In this document: positions 52,828 through 62,991 of the stretch, one piece after another | Layout: each line of letters opens with the position of its first letter | Numbering within the stretch: position 1 is the stretch's first letter | Assembly (NCBI GenBank): GCA_030295235.1 | Contig: AP026129.1 | Location: forward strand, 1,178,001-1,242,000 | From: Fistulifera solaris | Lineage: Eukaryota > Bacillariophyta > Bacillariophyceae > Naviculales > Stauroneidaceae | DNA length: 64,000 nucleotides | Direction of reading: 5' to 3' | The notes under the pieces: model-generated | What the model saw: the letters and a program-made list of their open reading frames with translations, nothing else | What the model was told of the DNA's origin: nothing | Database searches by the model: none | Program-made: the position numbers and the translations under genes

Positions 52828-54644
52828 CTCGAGACGATTCAACAAAAGAGAATCAATTACCTTATTCCGTCTTGCGTGCGCATCAATTACTCGAACGGAT
52901 GCAACAACGACACCTCCTATTTCCACAACATCCGGCACCCGACATTGCCGTGTACGATGCGTTTTTGTACGTGTGTGCTTCCACGCGTCCCTATTCCGCG
53001 GCCGTGGCCACTTTGGCACAATCTCTCGTTCAACACATGGAACACACTGGCAATCCGTATCCTTCCACCTTGTCCTACAACAATGTCTTGTCCATTTTGT
53101 TGCAATCCCCGCAGTATGGTGCCGCCAGTCAAGCCGAAGATTGGCTCTTACGATTGTCGGAACGCAGTGCCGCCGGTGAAGGGTCAGCCCAACCCAATAC
53201 ACAATCCTTCAATCGGGTCTTGCACGCGTGGACGAACGGGTTAGCTCCCGATCGAGCGTACGCGATATTGCAATTCATGATGCAACACAACAGTAGTAGT
53301 ATTGCACCCGATGTTGTATCGTTTGCTACCGTGATTCATGCCTATCGAGACAATCCGGAAACAGCGGAACACATCTTTTACGAAGCGTTGGAGTATTTTG
53401 TGGGAACAACGATTGATTTGACGCAGTGTTTGGATGCGGTCTTGATCGCGTGGGCCTATAGTTGCCGGCCGGATGCGGTGGAAAAGGTGCAAGCCTTACT
53501 CCGGAATGCGTATGATGTGCCGCAATTGGAACCCACGGCAGCTACGCATCGGATCTGTTTGCAAGCGTTTTTGCAACATGGCAAGGTGGATGCCGCGACA
53601 CAGTATTTGTACGAGATGATTGCGGTGTGTCGCTCTGTGGACAAGACGACGTTGCCTAAAAACACCCCCAGTATTGTCACTACGGGTGCTTTTCATGTTG
53701 TACTACAGGGTTGGTTGGACAGTGGTCGTCCCGAGGCACCCGAAGAATCACAAAAATTATTGCAACTCATGATGGAATTGTCGCACGAACTTCCTTGTGC
53801 ACCCGAAGCGAATACGTTTACTCGTTGCTTGCAAATTGTCTGGAACCACAAAGGATCGCCCCAATCCGCTCTACAAATATTGGAACAAGCGGAACAACGC
53901 CAAATGGTGAACTTTTATGTCTACAAATGGGTGTTGCAAATCTTGGAACGGTCTCCGTCGTATGCGTTTGTGGCGTACGATGTCTTACAGCGAGCCTTGA
54001 TGAACGTCCCAGTGGAATCTACGGCATTGCATCGTTTGACGATGGATACATTACTGAAACATCGATCATTGTCCGCCATGCAATTGGCTTTGCAGTTATT
54101 GTTGCACGAATTTCCCGATCATTCGGTACAAGCTATGGAATTGTCGTACGTGAGTGTCTTACAAGCATTTGCCCGCACGGGACGAGCGGGAACCGTCGCC
54201 GAAGAAGTGTATCAACACATCCTTCGGAATAAACCAAATATTCGACACAATGCGGTGATTGGAAATGCTATTTTGCAAACCATGGTACAAAGTGAGGATT
54301 TTCAACTACGGGCTTGCGATGTGTTGCAAGAAATGGTGTCGGATTCACGTAGCCTAAGTCCCGATCGTGCTTGCTTGGATGACTTTTTGGGGGTCGTGTT
54401 GTTCCGTGTCGAGGCATGCAAGAAGAAACACAATGTACAAATAGCATTGATGAAACGCATCATTCAACTACTGGAATTTTTGACCGAACAACATCGACAA
54501 AGCATCATTGAGGAATGTCCTTCTCTGTCGATCTTTCGCCGGGTGTATGATCTATGCGATTCTAAAGAAGAAGCGCAAAGGATAAAAACATGGGCACGGA
54601 CCTGCTACCCACCGGAGAAACGTGATGAGAAGACGAATCGATGA
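52467..54644 (+). CDS. Pentatricopeptide-repeat (PPR) protein, organelle RNA factor
   Basis: 725 residues, intact. The Arg-rich N-terminus (MRRLGRPISRLQHWLV) suggests mitochondrial or plastid import. About ten degenerate 35-residue helical pairs follow, several with the PPR signature of Asn/Thr at position 5-6 and a paired Asp/Asn: PSTLSYNNVLSILLQSPQYG, PNTQSFNRVLHAWTNGLAPD, APDVVSFATVIHAYRDNPET and APEANTFTRCLQIVWNHKG. No E/DYW or SMR domain is visible, so it is P-type: RNA stabilisation, processing or translation. A Thr11 tract near residue 112 is encoded by the ACA repeat at 52797. Confidence 0.82.
52797..52828 (+). repeat. (ACA)n trinucleotide tract in the PPR gene
   Basis: Uninterrupted ACA units encoding Thr between the N-terminal region and the first PPR repeats. 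Confidence 0.8.
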
Positions 54645-54695
54645 ATAAGCAGATGATCTCAGAAATAGAGAATAATTCTTATTTAGACTATTTTA

Positions 54696-55333
54696 CTATT
54701 TGGAGTCCAAGTTCTCTATTGTGGATTGTAACAATTCGTATAAGGATTCCATCGTATGAATGTACGTCAATTGCATCATCTGCTTTTGTAAAACACCGTA
54801 ACGATACAAAAGAGGCATGGTAGATTGTGGAAAGGCCAGTTTCCTTCAATCGCATGTTGATACGGAATGAAGACAAATTGCATGCCGCTGGTCGTCGAGC
54901 GCGCCACTTCTTTCACGGCTTGTTCGATGTGACCCGTGCGTTCTGTATCAGATGAAGTCAAACAAACAACGACCCACTGTTTTAAAGAAGCTTCGTTGAC
55001 GTGTCGATGCCATTCATTGCGTTGAATATAATGCACAGAGGTGGCTTGTTGATGTCGTTGTTGTCGATACCGTTGCATAATTTCCTCGTCATCTGAGAAG
55101 TCGTCGTCGTCATCATCATCATCGCTGTTAGTGGGATCTATTGTAACATTCTTGACTTCACGTAACATCACCAATCGCTGGGCTTGTTCGAGGGAAGCAC
55201 CTTTGGCCAGAAAGACTTGCGTGGGTGTCACAATGTCGCGTTGCAACAAGGCCTCGTCGAATTCGGTCGTGGCGGTACTATAGGCATACGAAGGTTTGTC
55301 TGTTGCGTAATTCGTGACACCGGATCCTTCCAT
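54696..55333 (-). CDS. Phosducin-like protein (thioredoxin-fold CCT co-chaperone)
   Basis: About 212 residues from ATG 55333 (the longer upstream frame starts with TTG). The N-terminal helices read TEFDEALLQRDIVTPTQVFL, an Asp/Glu tract follows, then MQRYRQQR and VHYIQRNEWHRHVNEASLKQ, leading into the thioredoxin-like fold WVVVCLTSSDTERTGHIEQA and FVFIPYQHAIEGNWPFHNLP. This is the PhLP2/PDCL3 arrangement, which helps fold actin and tubulin on CCT. A break near 54817-54821 separates it from its end (LLYRYGVLQKQMM...ENLDSK). The usual C-terminal strand is only partly evident. Confidence 0.7.
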
Positions 55334-55912
55334 TTGGTTATTGCGTGCGATGGGAATGTGATACAATATAATTTAGAAATGAAACAATGATGATGAATGA
55401 ACATGAACATCTACCGGTATCTCTGTTTTTGTCAAAAGGAGTTCATTTTCGGGACTGGATTTCAAGTCAGTCGTGAGGTGCCTACACTGTTCAATACGTA
55501 ACGTTACCAGTTACAAGTATTAAAAAATCGCTGGGGCGATTCCCCGTAACGCTGTTGGCGTATATTACTCCAACAATGAAGCATCATCAACCAGATCAGC
55601 AACGATTACTTCCTATGAATGTGATTGCATTGGGACATGAATGGTTCAACGCATCAATTGCTTTATGCTATGGATTGTCGTCAAGTGACGACGACTCGTG
55701 ACTCGACTTGTCGTCTGTCCAGCCTTACGTAGAAAGGTGACACGTGTACCTCATTTGACGCAAGTTTTCATTGCGACGAATGAACGATAAATAATAATAC
55801 TCCGTAAAATAACATCATGATCATAAAATAAAAATAACATCGCATTTCCATCGGTGTGATTCTTTCTTTCGTTACTCTTGACAAACCTTTAGAAACACAG
55901 CAATTCGATATT
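55334..55912. other. Divergent promoter region with nothing recognised
   Basis: About 580 bp between the phosducin-like and GrpE genes. No coding pattern, and no tRNA. Confidence 0.4.
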
Positions 55913-56652
55913 ATGAATCGACTCGCCTTCTCCTTACTGTTCCTCGCATCAACGGATGCGTTTTTCGTAACAACACCTCATCATCATCGTCCAATCATGA
56001 GCACATTATTATTGCGCGCCGAAAGCAATGATATTTTGAATTCTCCCGCCTTTTGCAACGCAAATTTGAAGTTCTTCAGACGGATTTACAAAAGGCCGAA
56101 GATGCCCTCGCGGTGGCACAACAACGCCTCGAAGAAGGTAAAGCCGAATGGGGACCCCAATTGGCGGATTTGCAAATTGAGGTGAGTGTATTATAATTAT
56201 TATTATTATTGTGTATTTGTGTGTGTGAGAGAGATTTTTGGTGTCCCAACCCAAACTCACAGTATCTGTAGTACCAAAACATTCAAAAACGCATGAACGA
56301 ACAAAGCAAAGGCGGTGATAGCATGGCAACCGTACAAGTGGCCCGCAATATGCTCAATGTCTTGGACAATTTCGATCGTGCGTTTGGTGCCGTTCAGCCA
56401 TTGACCGAAACCGAATTCGCCATCGAAGCGGAATACAAGGTGACGTACCAAATGATGTTGGATGCCTTTACGGAAATGGGAGTCGAAGAAGTTCCGACCA
56501 TTGGAACAGAATTTGATTTTCAAGTCCATCAAGCCGTCATGCAAAAACCGTCAGACGAATATGAAGAAGGCATCGTGTGTGAAGAATTTCAAAAAGGATT
56601 CAAATGTGGGAATAGTTTGGTCCGTGCCGCCATGGTCGCGGTGGCCGTTTAA
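55913..56652 (+). CDS. Plastid GrpE-type nucleotide exchange factor
   Basis: Exchange factor for Hsp70. MNRLAFSLLFLASTDAFFV is a signal peptide with Phe after the cleavage site, hence plastid (complex plastid) targeting. A coiled coil follows (FEVLQTDLQKAEDALAVAQQ), then QKRMNEQSKGG, ARNMLNVLDNFDRAFGAVQP, MMLDAFTEMGVEEVPTIGTE, FDFQVHQAVM and VRAAMVAVAV, the GrpE head signature. A 90-nt intron lies at 56182-56271. The T-run 56051-56054 looks one base short; with one more, NSPAF joins LQRKFEVLQ. About 216 residues. Confidence 0.88.
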
Positions 56653-56771
56653 AAGAAATCGGTAGATGTTCTGTTGACTGTAGGAAATCGACTATTATTT
56701 AGGAACGCAAAAAAAAAACGATTTTAGTAGCTAAATCATGTACAACTTTCTAAAAGCAGCTAATTAGTCCA

Positions 56772-58132
56772 TTAGTATTCTCGAAAGCTTATAAGCTGAC
56801 AGCTGACTGCGCAAAGGCAGAAATGGAGACGACTGGTTGCTTTCGTTGTGTCATTCCCGGAAACATTTTCTTTATTGGCTCCTTCATTATCTCTAAATGG
56901 GATACTGAAAAGATCCATTAACGTCGAATCCAAGTGTTGATGCAAATACGTGATATCGTCGGCGGTCAAGTTGTGTTTTCTTAACTCTGCTGAATTGGTT
57001 TTGGTAATGGCACGGATCCAATTGGTACCACTGCCGTGATTCTTACTCGTATTGATTTGATATCGCAAGGGTTCACGGACCGTGGCACCAACGCAGAGGG
57101 CTATTTCGGTCAAGACTTGTTTGGGTTGAAATACCAAACTAAGAGAAAGTGAATGAGTGAATCATCATGACAGGGAGACTATGGTACTTTTGTCGATTTT
57201 GGCATAAACTTACTCTTCGTATCGAACTGTAGAAGGAAAACACAAAAGTAATGGTGGATACGTGATTAGGAAATACTCTTACAGCTACGCAAACACACAA
57301 AAGACTTACTGAATAAGACGGGATAATCAGCATTCATGTATTGCAAATGATAGTCGGACCACAAATGCGCCAAACTATCGAATTCATATTGCGACTCGGT
57401 ATCATATTTGATCCGGACACCAAACGCATTATCGTTGGGCAAATGACGATAGAATTGACGATCTAGCTCATCGGGTACTAAATTGGGACAATGATGCGTT
57501 CCGTGTCGCCATTTCGCCGCGTACGGATTCGCACACATGGATTGCATCCACGCCAAAGGATCCCGAATAATGACGACCGGCAAGACGTGTTCTTTGTTGT
57601 GTTGCTCCATCTCGTGCGCGGTATGCTCCCATTTAACTTGGGCCATGCGATGTTTGCCCCATGGAACTTGCCACAACGTCTTAATGCCTTGAATATTGCG
57701 TGTGAATTGCGTATTTAACAAATTGGTGCCCGTATTGAAAAGTCCAGCGACCGCCAAAATGCGGTCTTTGGGATTGGGGACGTGTTGTCGAAAGGTTTCG
57801 CACTGCTCTTGGCCTTGTACGATAATATTATCGCCGTATAAATCAATGACGTGTTGCCATTTCGGAAGTTGTTGTCGTTCTTCTTCGGATAGTGAAGAAA
57901 GTGCTACGCCGGCATCTTGTAGTAACCACAGAATGCGGTCTTTGCTGTCGATAGTCGTACTATTTAATCCGGTAGCCCGAGATAAGCCTTTAAAATCCGC
58001 TAATCCTCGCTCTAAGACACTTTGGGGTACACTCGTACTTTGCAAAGGATCAAAAAGTTGCAATAACGACAAAAAGGATGCGAACGATAGTAAGATGCTA
58101 ATGACCGGTCCGGACCGGGCATTGCGGGGCAT
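56772..58132 (-). CDS. Sulfotransferase-like membrane protein with a 13-nt microexon
   Basis: About 400 residues. An N-terminal anchor (GPVISILLSFASFLSLLQLF) fits a type II Golgi protein. The body has AVAGLFNTGTNLLNTQFTRN as the PAPS 5'-phosphate-type loop and VVIIRDPLAWMQSMC as the 3'-phosphate-type loop. Exons are 58132-57310, 57226-57214 and 57138-56772. The 13-nt middle exon completes FIRYEDLVFQPKQVL, the R-Y-E-D-L block common in sulfotransferases. Diatoms have many such genes of unknown acceptor. All three splice joints use GT-AG and keep frame. Confidence 0.75.
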
Positions 58133-58797
58133 TGAGTTTTGTCAAGTATCTGATTTTAACTATGCCGCTACTTTTGTTTACGTTTACAGTCAGCTGGTTT
58201 TTAATCAAAAGGATGATTCCACAAATAATTGCGTGAGCGTTGTTTTTGTTTCCGTTCGATCTTTTTCTAATATTCGCCATGGTGGCGTTTTCAAAAACAG
58301 GAAAAACTCAAACAAGAAAATCGCGGAGAGCGCACTTGTACAGTACCGGTACCGTACCGGTACCTGGTAAGGCTTAACGTATACTGGTACCGTGTTAACG
58401 GGTGTGACTACGTAAGGATTAATTTTGCTTAAAGACTGGGTACCGATGCGCATGAGTGAGAAACTAGGTAGGATAATCATGACGACGACTCATTTGAAAA
58501 ATCCTGTTTTGGAATTCCATTTTGTTGTGTCATCGTGAGCTTTTTTCATAACATATCATGAATGATGGTTGAGTGACTTGTCTTTCAAATGAAACACTGT
58601 AGAACGGAAATACCACTTTTCGGCACTTGATAATCAGTGCCAGTCTACTTGTTTTGGCGAGATGATCTCCCCTTGCTTTATTATTTGGCATCCAGGTCCT
58701 TTTTCTAAAACATGAAAAAATGGCAAAGCAACCATATTCTAAAAATAGTCGTCCTCTCTCTCTAGTCTCCCTCTACGTCCGTCGAGCTTCTTCACGA
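58133..58797. other. Intergenic spacer with GGTACC-rich motif cluster
   Basis: About 665 bp without a gene. Overlapping taccggtaccgtaccggtacc copies lie at 58344-58364, with a further ggtaccg at 58386. Confidence 0.5.
58344..58364. repeat. Nested TACCGGTA/GGTACC palindromes
   Basis: Two TACCGGTA palindromes are joined through CCGTACC, giving overlapping GGTACC sites. The same motif family occurs at 29511, 34275, 38596, 62582 and 62774. Confidence 0.6.
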
Positions 58798-59842
58798 TCA
58801 TGTTCTTCGCGATCCTAACGGAACTCCCCGAAAAACGCCCAATCCAGGTCGTAGTTGACGCGCTAGTTTACCTAAAATCGGTGGCTTGATGGCCGATTCC
58901 GCAATGTCACGCACATAGACAATTTTCCGAGTTTCTGGATCCAATTCGTAAAATGAAATTCCCTTGATGGAATCGGGAATATCCCCTAAAATAACTTCCC
59001 ATGTAAAACACGCCAAATCTCGTCCATCATCGTAGCGGAGGGGTCGAAAGGTTATGCCCGGAAAGGAAAAGTCTTGCGTGAATTCCAATACTTTTTGAGG
59101 TCCCCGCAAGGGTTCTTCGAAATTGAAATCATGATACACCACATTGTCACTCCAAAATCGCATCATATATTGTTGAGCCAATTTCGGATCGGCCGCTTGC
59201 AAGTCTTCAAACAAATATTTCACCAATTCACACGCTATGGTAGGATTCTTTTCCTCAAACGGCTGAAAGGGTTTCCAGGTTTCTCCCGCCGTCAATGCCT
59301 TCAATAAATCTTTCGTGGCATCTCCCGGCTTGTACAAGGGTTCCGGAAATTCACTCACGTATTCAATTTCTCCCTTTTCATTCAATTGCACCAAGGTCGT
59401 TCCTCGCAATCCTTCTTCTTGTGGAGTGACCCACGTCCATAAGAATCCACACGCTTGATCTCCATCGGTGATTTTATCCAAACGAATTGTTCCTTTGCCT
59501 TGTTTTTGAGTTACTCGTTGGAGTAAATGTTGGACGACGGCCTGCGTCGAACGAGTGAGACTAGCCTCGATAGAAATAGATTTCCATCCTGCGACGTACC
59601 GTTTTTCCCTGCAGGGGTTGTGCCTCAAATCGATCTTCGTAAACGACATTGTACGCACAGACATCACCAAAGGCACGGACCCCGGCTTCCGTCGAGAAAC
59701 AATTGTGTTCTTCGAACAACGATTGGATCAAATCGCGGGCACGCGATGCCGACAAGGCCCACGACGCACGGGGAGAAGGCGTTGTCGGGACAAATGCCAC
59801 GGCGCCGCACGCGATGCCGAGTAAGACAATCAGTCGCACCAT
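58798..59842 (-). CDS. Plastid-targeted protein with two NTF2/SnoaL-like domains
   Basis: About 348 residues. The start is set at 59842 because MVRLIVLLGIACGAVAFVPT is a diatom plastid pre-sequence (AVAFVP). The first domain begins RDLIQSLFEEHNCFSTEAGV, with YNVVYEDRFEAQPLQGKT, and ends around KITDGDQACGFLWTWVTPQE. The second includes AQQYMMRFWSDNVVYHDFNF, EEPLRGPQKVLEF and FTWEVILGDIPDSIKGISFY. Both have the D-x-x-x-Y-x-D ... P-L-x-G pattern of NTF2-like folds (SnoaL or ketosteroid-isomerase type). Function unknown; no catalytic set is obvious. A TTT near 59573-59582 looks one base long and breaks the frame inside domain 1. Confidence 0.6.
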
Positions 59843-60247
59843 TCTAGGCGAATGTTCGTTTGAACCTTGGTATTTGGTTTCCTGTGCAAATAACAAATGC
59901 TTGCAACACATGCAGTGAGAAAAGTTGTGCTACTCCGCGGTCACGCGCGTATCAAAACTCATGGTCCTACGTCATCGGCCGACAAGTGGAATGAATAATA
60001 ATCATCGTCCTTACAAAAAAGACAACTAAATCAATGGATCTGACCGGTACTTCATTGATGCTTTAACGCTTATAGTAGAAAACCGAATTCGACGTCGGAC
60101 GATCTTTCGTGACACCCCGCACCCAGTTCACATCAATACAATTAAATAATAGCAAACGCATCTCGCTTCGATTTACTACAATTCCATAACAAAAATAATA
60201 GTCGAAGTATCTTCCCATTTCTTTTCGTTCTTTACTACACTAAAAGT
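59843..60247. other. Divergent promoter region with nothing recognised
   Basis: About 405 bp between the NTF2-like gene and the acyl-CoA oxidase. Confidence 0.35.
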
Positions 60248-62319
60248 ATGAATACTGATTTGCAAAAGAACGCGCGCAAGCGACATTTTCGGTCGAAGCC
60301 ATGACGCATTTCCTCGATGGCGGTGCATCGAAAACGGCGCGTCGTCGGGCCCTCGAAGCCCTGATTGCGGCGGACCCCATCTTTACCAATACAGACAATC
60401 TGTATTTGCATCGGACCGAGCGACACGTCCGTGCCTTACAGAAATTTGTGCATTTGATACGATTGTGTCGTGCTTGGGGCATTCACGGGAAGGACGGGGA
60501 AATTGTGTTGGATGACGATTTTCCCACACTACTCGCGGCCGTCGCGGATGATTTTCCCACCTCGTTGCATTGGGTCATGTTTGTTCCTAATATAATGAGT
60601 TTATGTGATGAAGAACAACAACAACGATGGTTACCACTGTGTCGCGATTGGAAGATGATTGGTTGTTATGCGCAAACCGAACTCGGACACGGCAGTAACG
60701 TGCGAGCGTTGGAAACGACCGCGACCTTTCAAAAAGAGTCGGAAGGAGGCATGAAAGGTGGCAGTTGGATCATTCATTCTCCGACGATTACCAGTGCTAA
60801 ATTTTGGCCCGGGACGTTGGGACGGACCGCCAATCATGCCATGGTGATTGCTCGCCTCATCGATGGACAAGGCATTGATCGGGGCATTCATAATTTCTTG
60901 GTGCCCTTGCGGTCCATGGAGGATCATTCTTTGCTAAAGGGAGTTGAAACCGGAGACATTGGTCCCAAAATTGGGTACAATACCATGGACAATGGCTATT
61001 GTCGGTTTGATCAGGTGCAAATACCCCGTCGCAACATGGCGATGCGCTTTGCATCCGTTGATGAAAATGGTCATTACACCAAGAAACAAGTTTCGGAAGC
61101 CACGTCCAAAATTGCGTACATTACCATGATGCAAGTTAGAGCTTATATTGTCAATGAAGCCGGCAAGCATTTGGCGCAAGCGTGTACCATTGCCACACGG
61201 TATTCCGCCGTCCGTCGCCAAGGTTATTCGGCGACCGGCGAGGAACTCCCCATTTTGGATTACAAACAACAACAATATCGTCTCTTGTCCATGATTGCGT
61301 GTTCGTATGGCTTCTTTTTTACCGGTCGACGATTGTTGCACCATTTACAAGACATACAACAAAAGCTTGTCCATCATCAGTCCGTCACGAAACAAGTCGT
61401 GGCGGATTTGCACGCGTCATCGTCCGCCCTCAAATCGTTCACTACCATGATTACCGCAAATGGTATGGAAGATTTGCGCAAAGCGTGTGGTGGACACGGA
61501 TTCTTGCAATCGTCGGGATTGCCGGAATTGGTGACAACCTACTTGCAGAATCCGACCGTCGAAGGAGACAATCACATGTTGCCGCAACAAGTGTTGAAAG
61601 TTTTGTTGAAAGTAGTCCACACCGTGTCAGAGGGGAATGTGTCAGCGTATGCTGCCTGCGATGCGTACGATTTGGTGCCATCGTTGCAAGTTCTGGTCCG
61701 TGGTGAAAGGAAACATGCCCGTCTTGGCACGACTTGATCGATAATTTGGACGTGCACTATCACGCCTTTCGTCATCGCGCGGCGGTGTTGTTGGTCCGGG
61801 TCGCTAGTTATCTGCAAGAACACTCTGATAAAATGGAGCAGGCGTGGAATGATGCACTCTTGGACATGGCCAAGGCTTCGGCGGCGTATGCGCAATTCTT
61901 GTTGCTGCGGAATTTCGTGCAAGGCATTGAGAGTAGTAGTCTAGGTCCGGCCGAAACGGCCGTTTTGAAAAGATTTGGCACGATTGTTTGGGTTGTACTG
62001 GATGGAACAGAATTTGGGGGATTGGTTGGAAGACAATTATTTCACCGCCGAGCATGCGCAACAGATCCGGGCCGGTGTTTTGCAGCTATTGGGAAGGATC
62101 CGCCCCAATGCGGTGGCCTTGGTGGATGCTCGTGATATTTCCGATTTCCGTCTCAAGAGTGCCTTGGGACGGTACGATGGGAATGTGTATCCAGCCATAA
62201 TGGAGGCGGCGCGTCGGGATCCGTTGAATCAACACGAGATTGGACCCGGGTACGAGCATCTAAAGAAATTGATTGTGGATGGTGTAGGAAAGTATCGTGG
62301 GCCTACTTCTCGGTTATAG
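60248..62319 (+). CDS. ACOX: Peroxisomal acyl-CoA oxidase
   Basis: First step of peroxisomal beta-oxidation, FAD-dependent, yielding H2O2. I place the start at 60248 (MNTDLQKERAQATFSVEAM), which aligns with the ACOX N-terminus once the A-run 60264-60267 is read one longer. FAD/substrate motifs are IGCYAQTELGHGSNVRALET, SAKFWPGTLGRTANHA, GPKIGYNTMDNGYCRFDQV, KACGGHGFLQSSGLP and PTVEGDNHMLPQQ with the catalytic Glu of VEGDN. The C-terminal half includes LIDNLDVHYHAFRHRAAVLL, LVDARDISDFRLKSALGRYD and the final SRL, a type-1 peroxisomal signal. Other breaks lie near 61710-61730 and at 61974-61976. About 690 residues. Confidence 0.93.
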
Positions 62320-62991
62320 TTTGTCGTTAGAGAAGAATTGTATTGCTTTTATTTCGTTGGTGGAAAAGAGTGTATTCTACCAGACTAGTTAAAGCGCTTC
62401 GTTCTCCGTCCGGGACTGAAAAATGGTCCCTCTTTCATACCGGGTAGTCGTCAAATTGATGCAAAAAAATTATGATCAGCAAACGTTTTTCGACGCAATT
62501 ACCAGGTACTCCAGGCGTGTCATACCAATGCTGCGCAAGGTTCTTTTAGTAACGCTACCAAGCAAGGAATCCTTGCTACCAGGTACGGTACCGGTTCCAG
62601 GTATTGCGCTTCTTGTTTCTGCCAAAATGGGCGAAATCAAACTCATGACTGAAATGCAGTCGTAGAAAAGGTCTCTTACACGCTACAAGTATAGTAACCT
62701 GAACGGATAAGGTATTACAGTGGCTCATTGGTACCGTTATGATGAAACGGAACTCCATTGATGAAAGAACGAATTACCGGTACGAGACGCTATTCCCGGA
62801 CTTCCCTCCAAGAAAAAACGCGCAGACGATGATCTTTTGCCGCCGCCATGGCGCTCGTCGAACCCAAAGACGCACCACGCGAAACAAAACCTGATGTGCG
62901 AGAGTTCCTTCCCTATAATTGGTGCTGGTGTCGTTCCCTCTAATAGACTATAGAATACCTTTAGAGCGTTCAATTCACAGAAAGAGAGAGA
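62320..62991. other. Intergenic spacer, RAD50 promoter
   Basis: About 670 bp. No gene. GGTACC-type motifs at 62582-62596, 62730 and 62774-62784. Confidence 0.4.
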
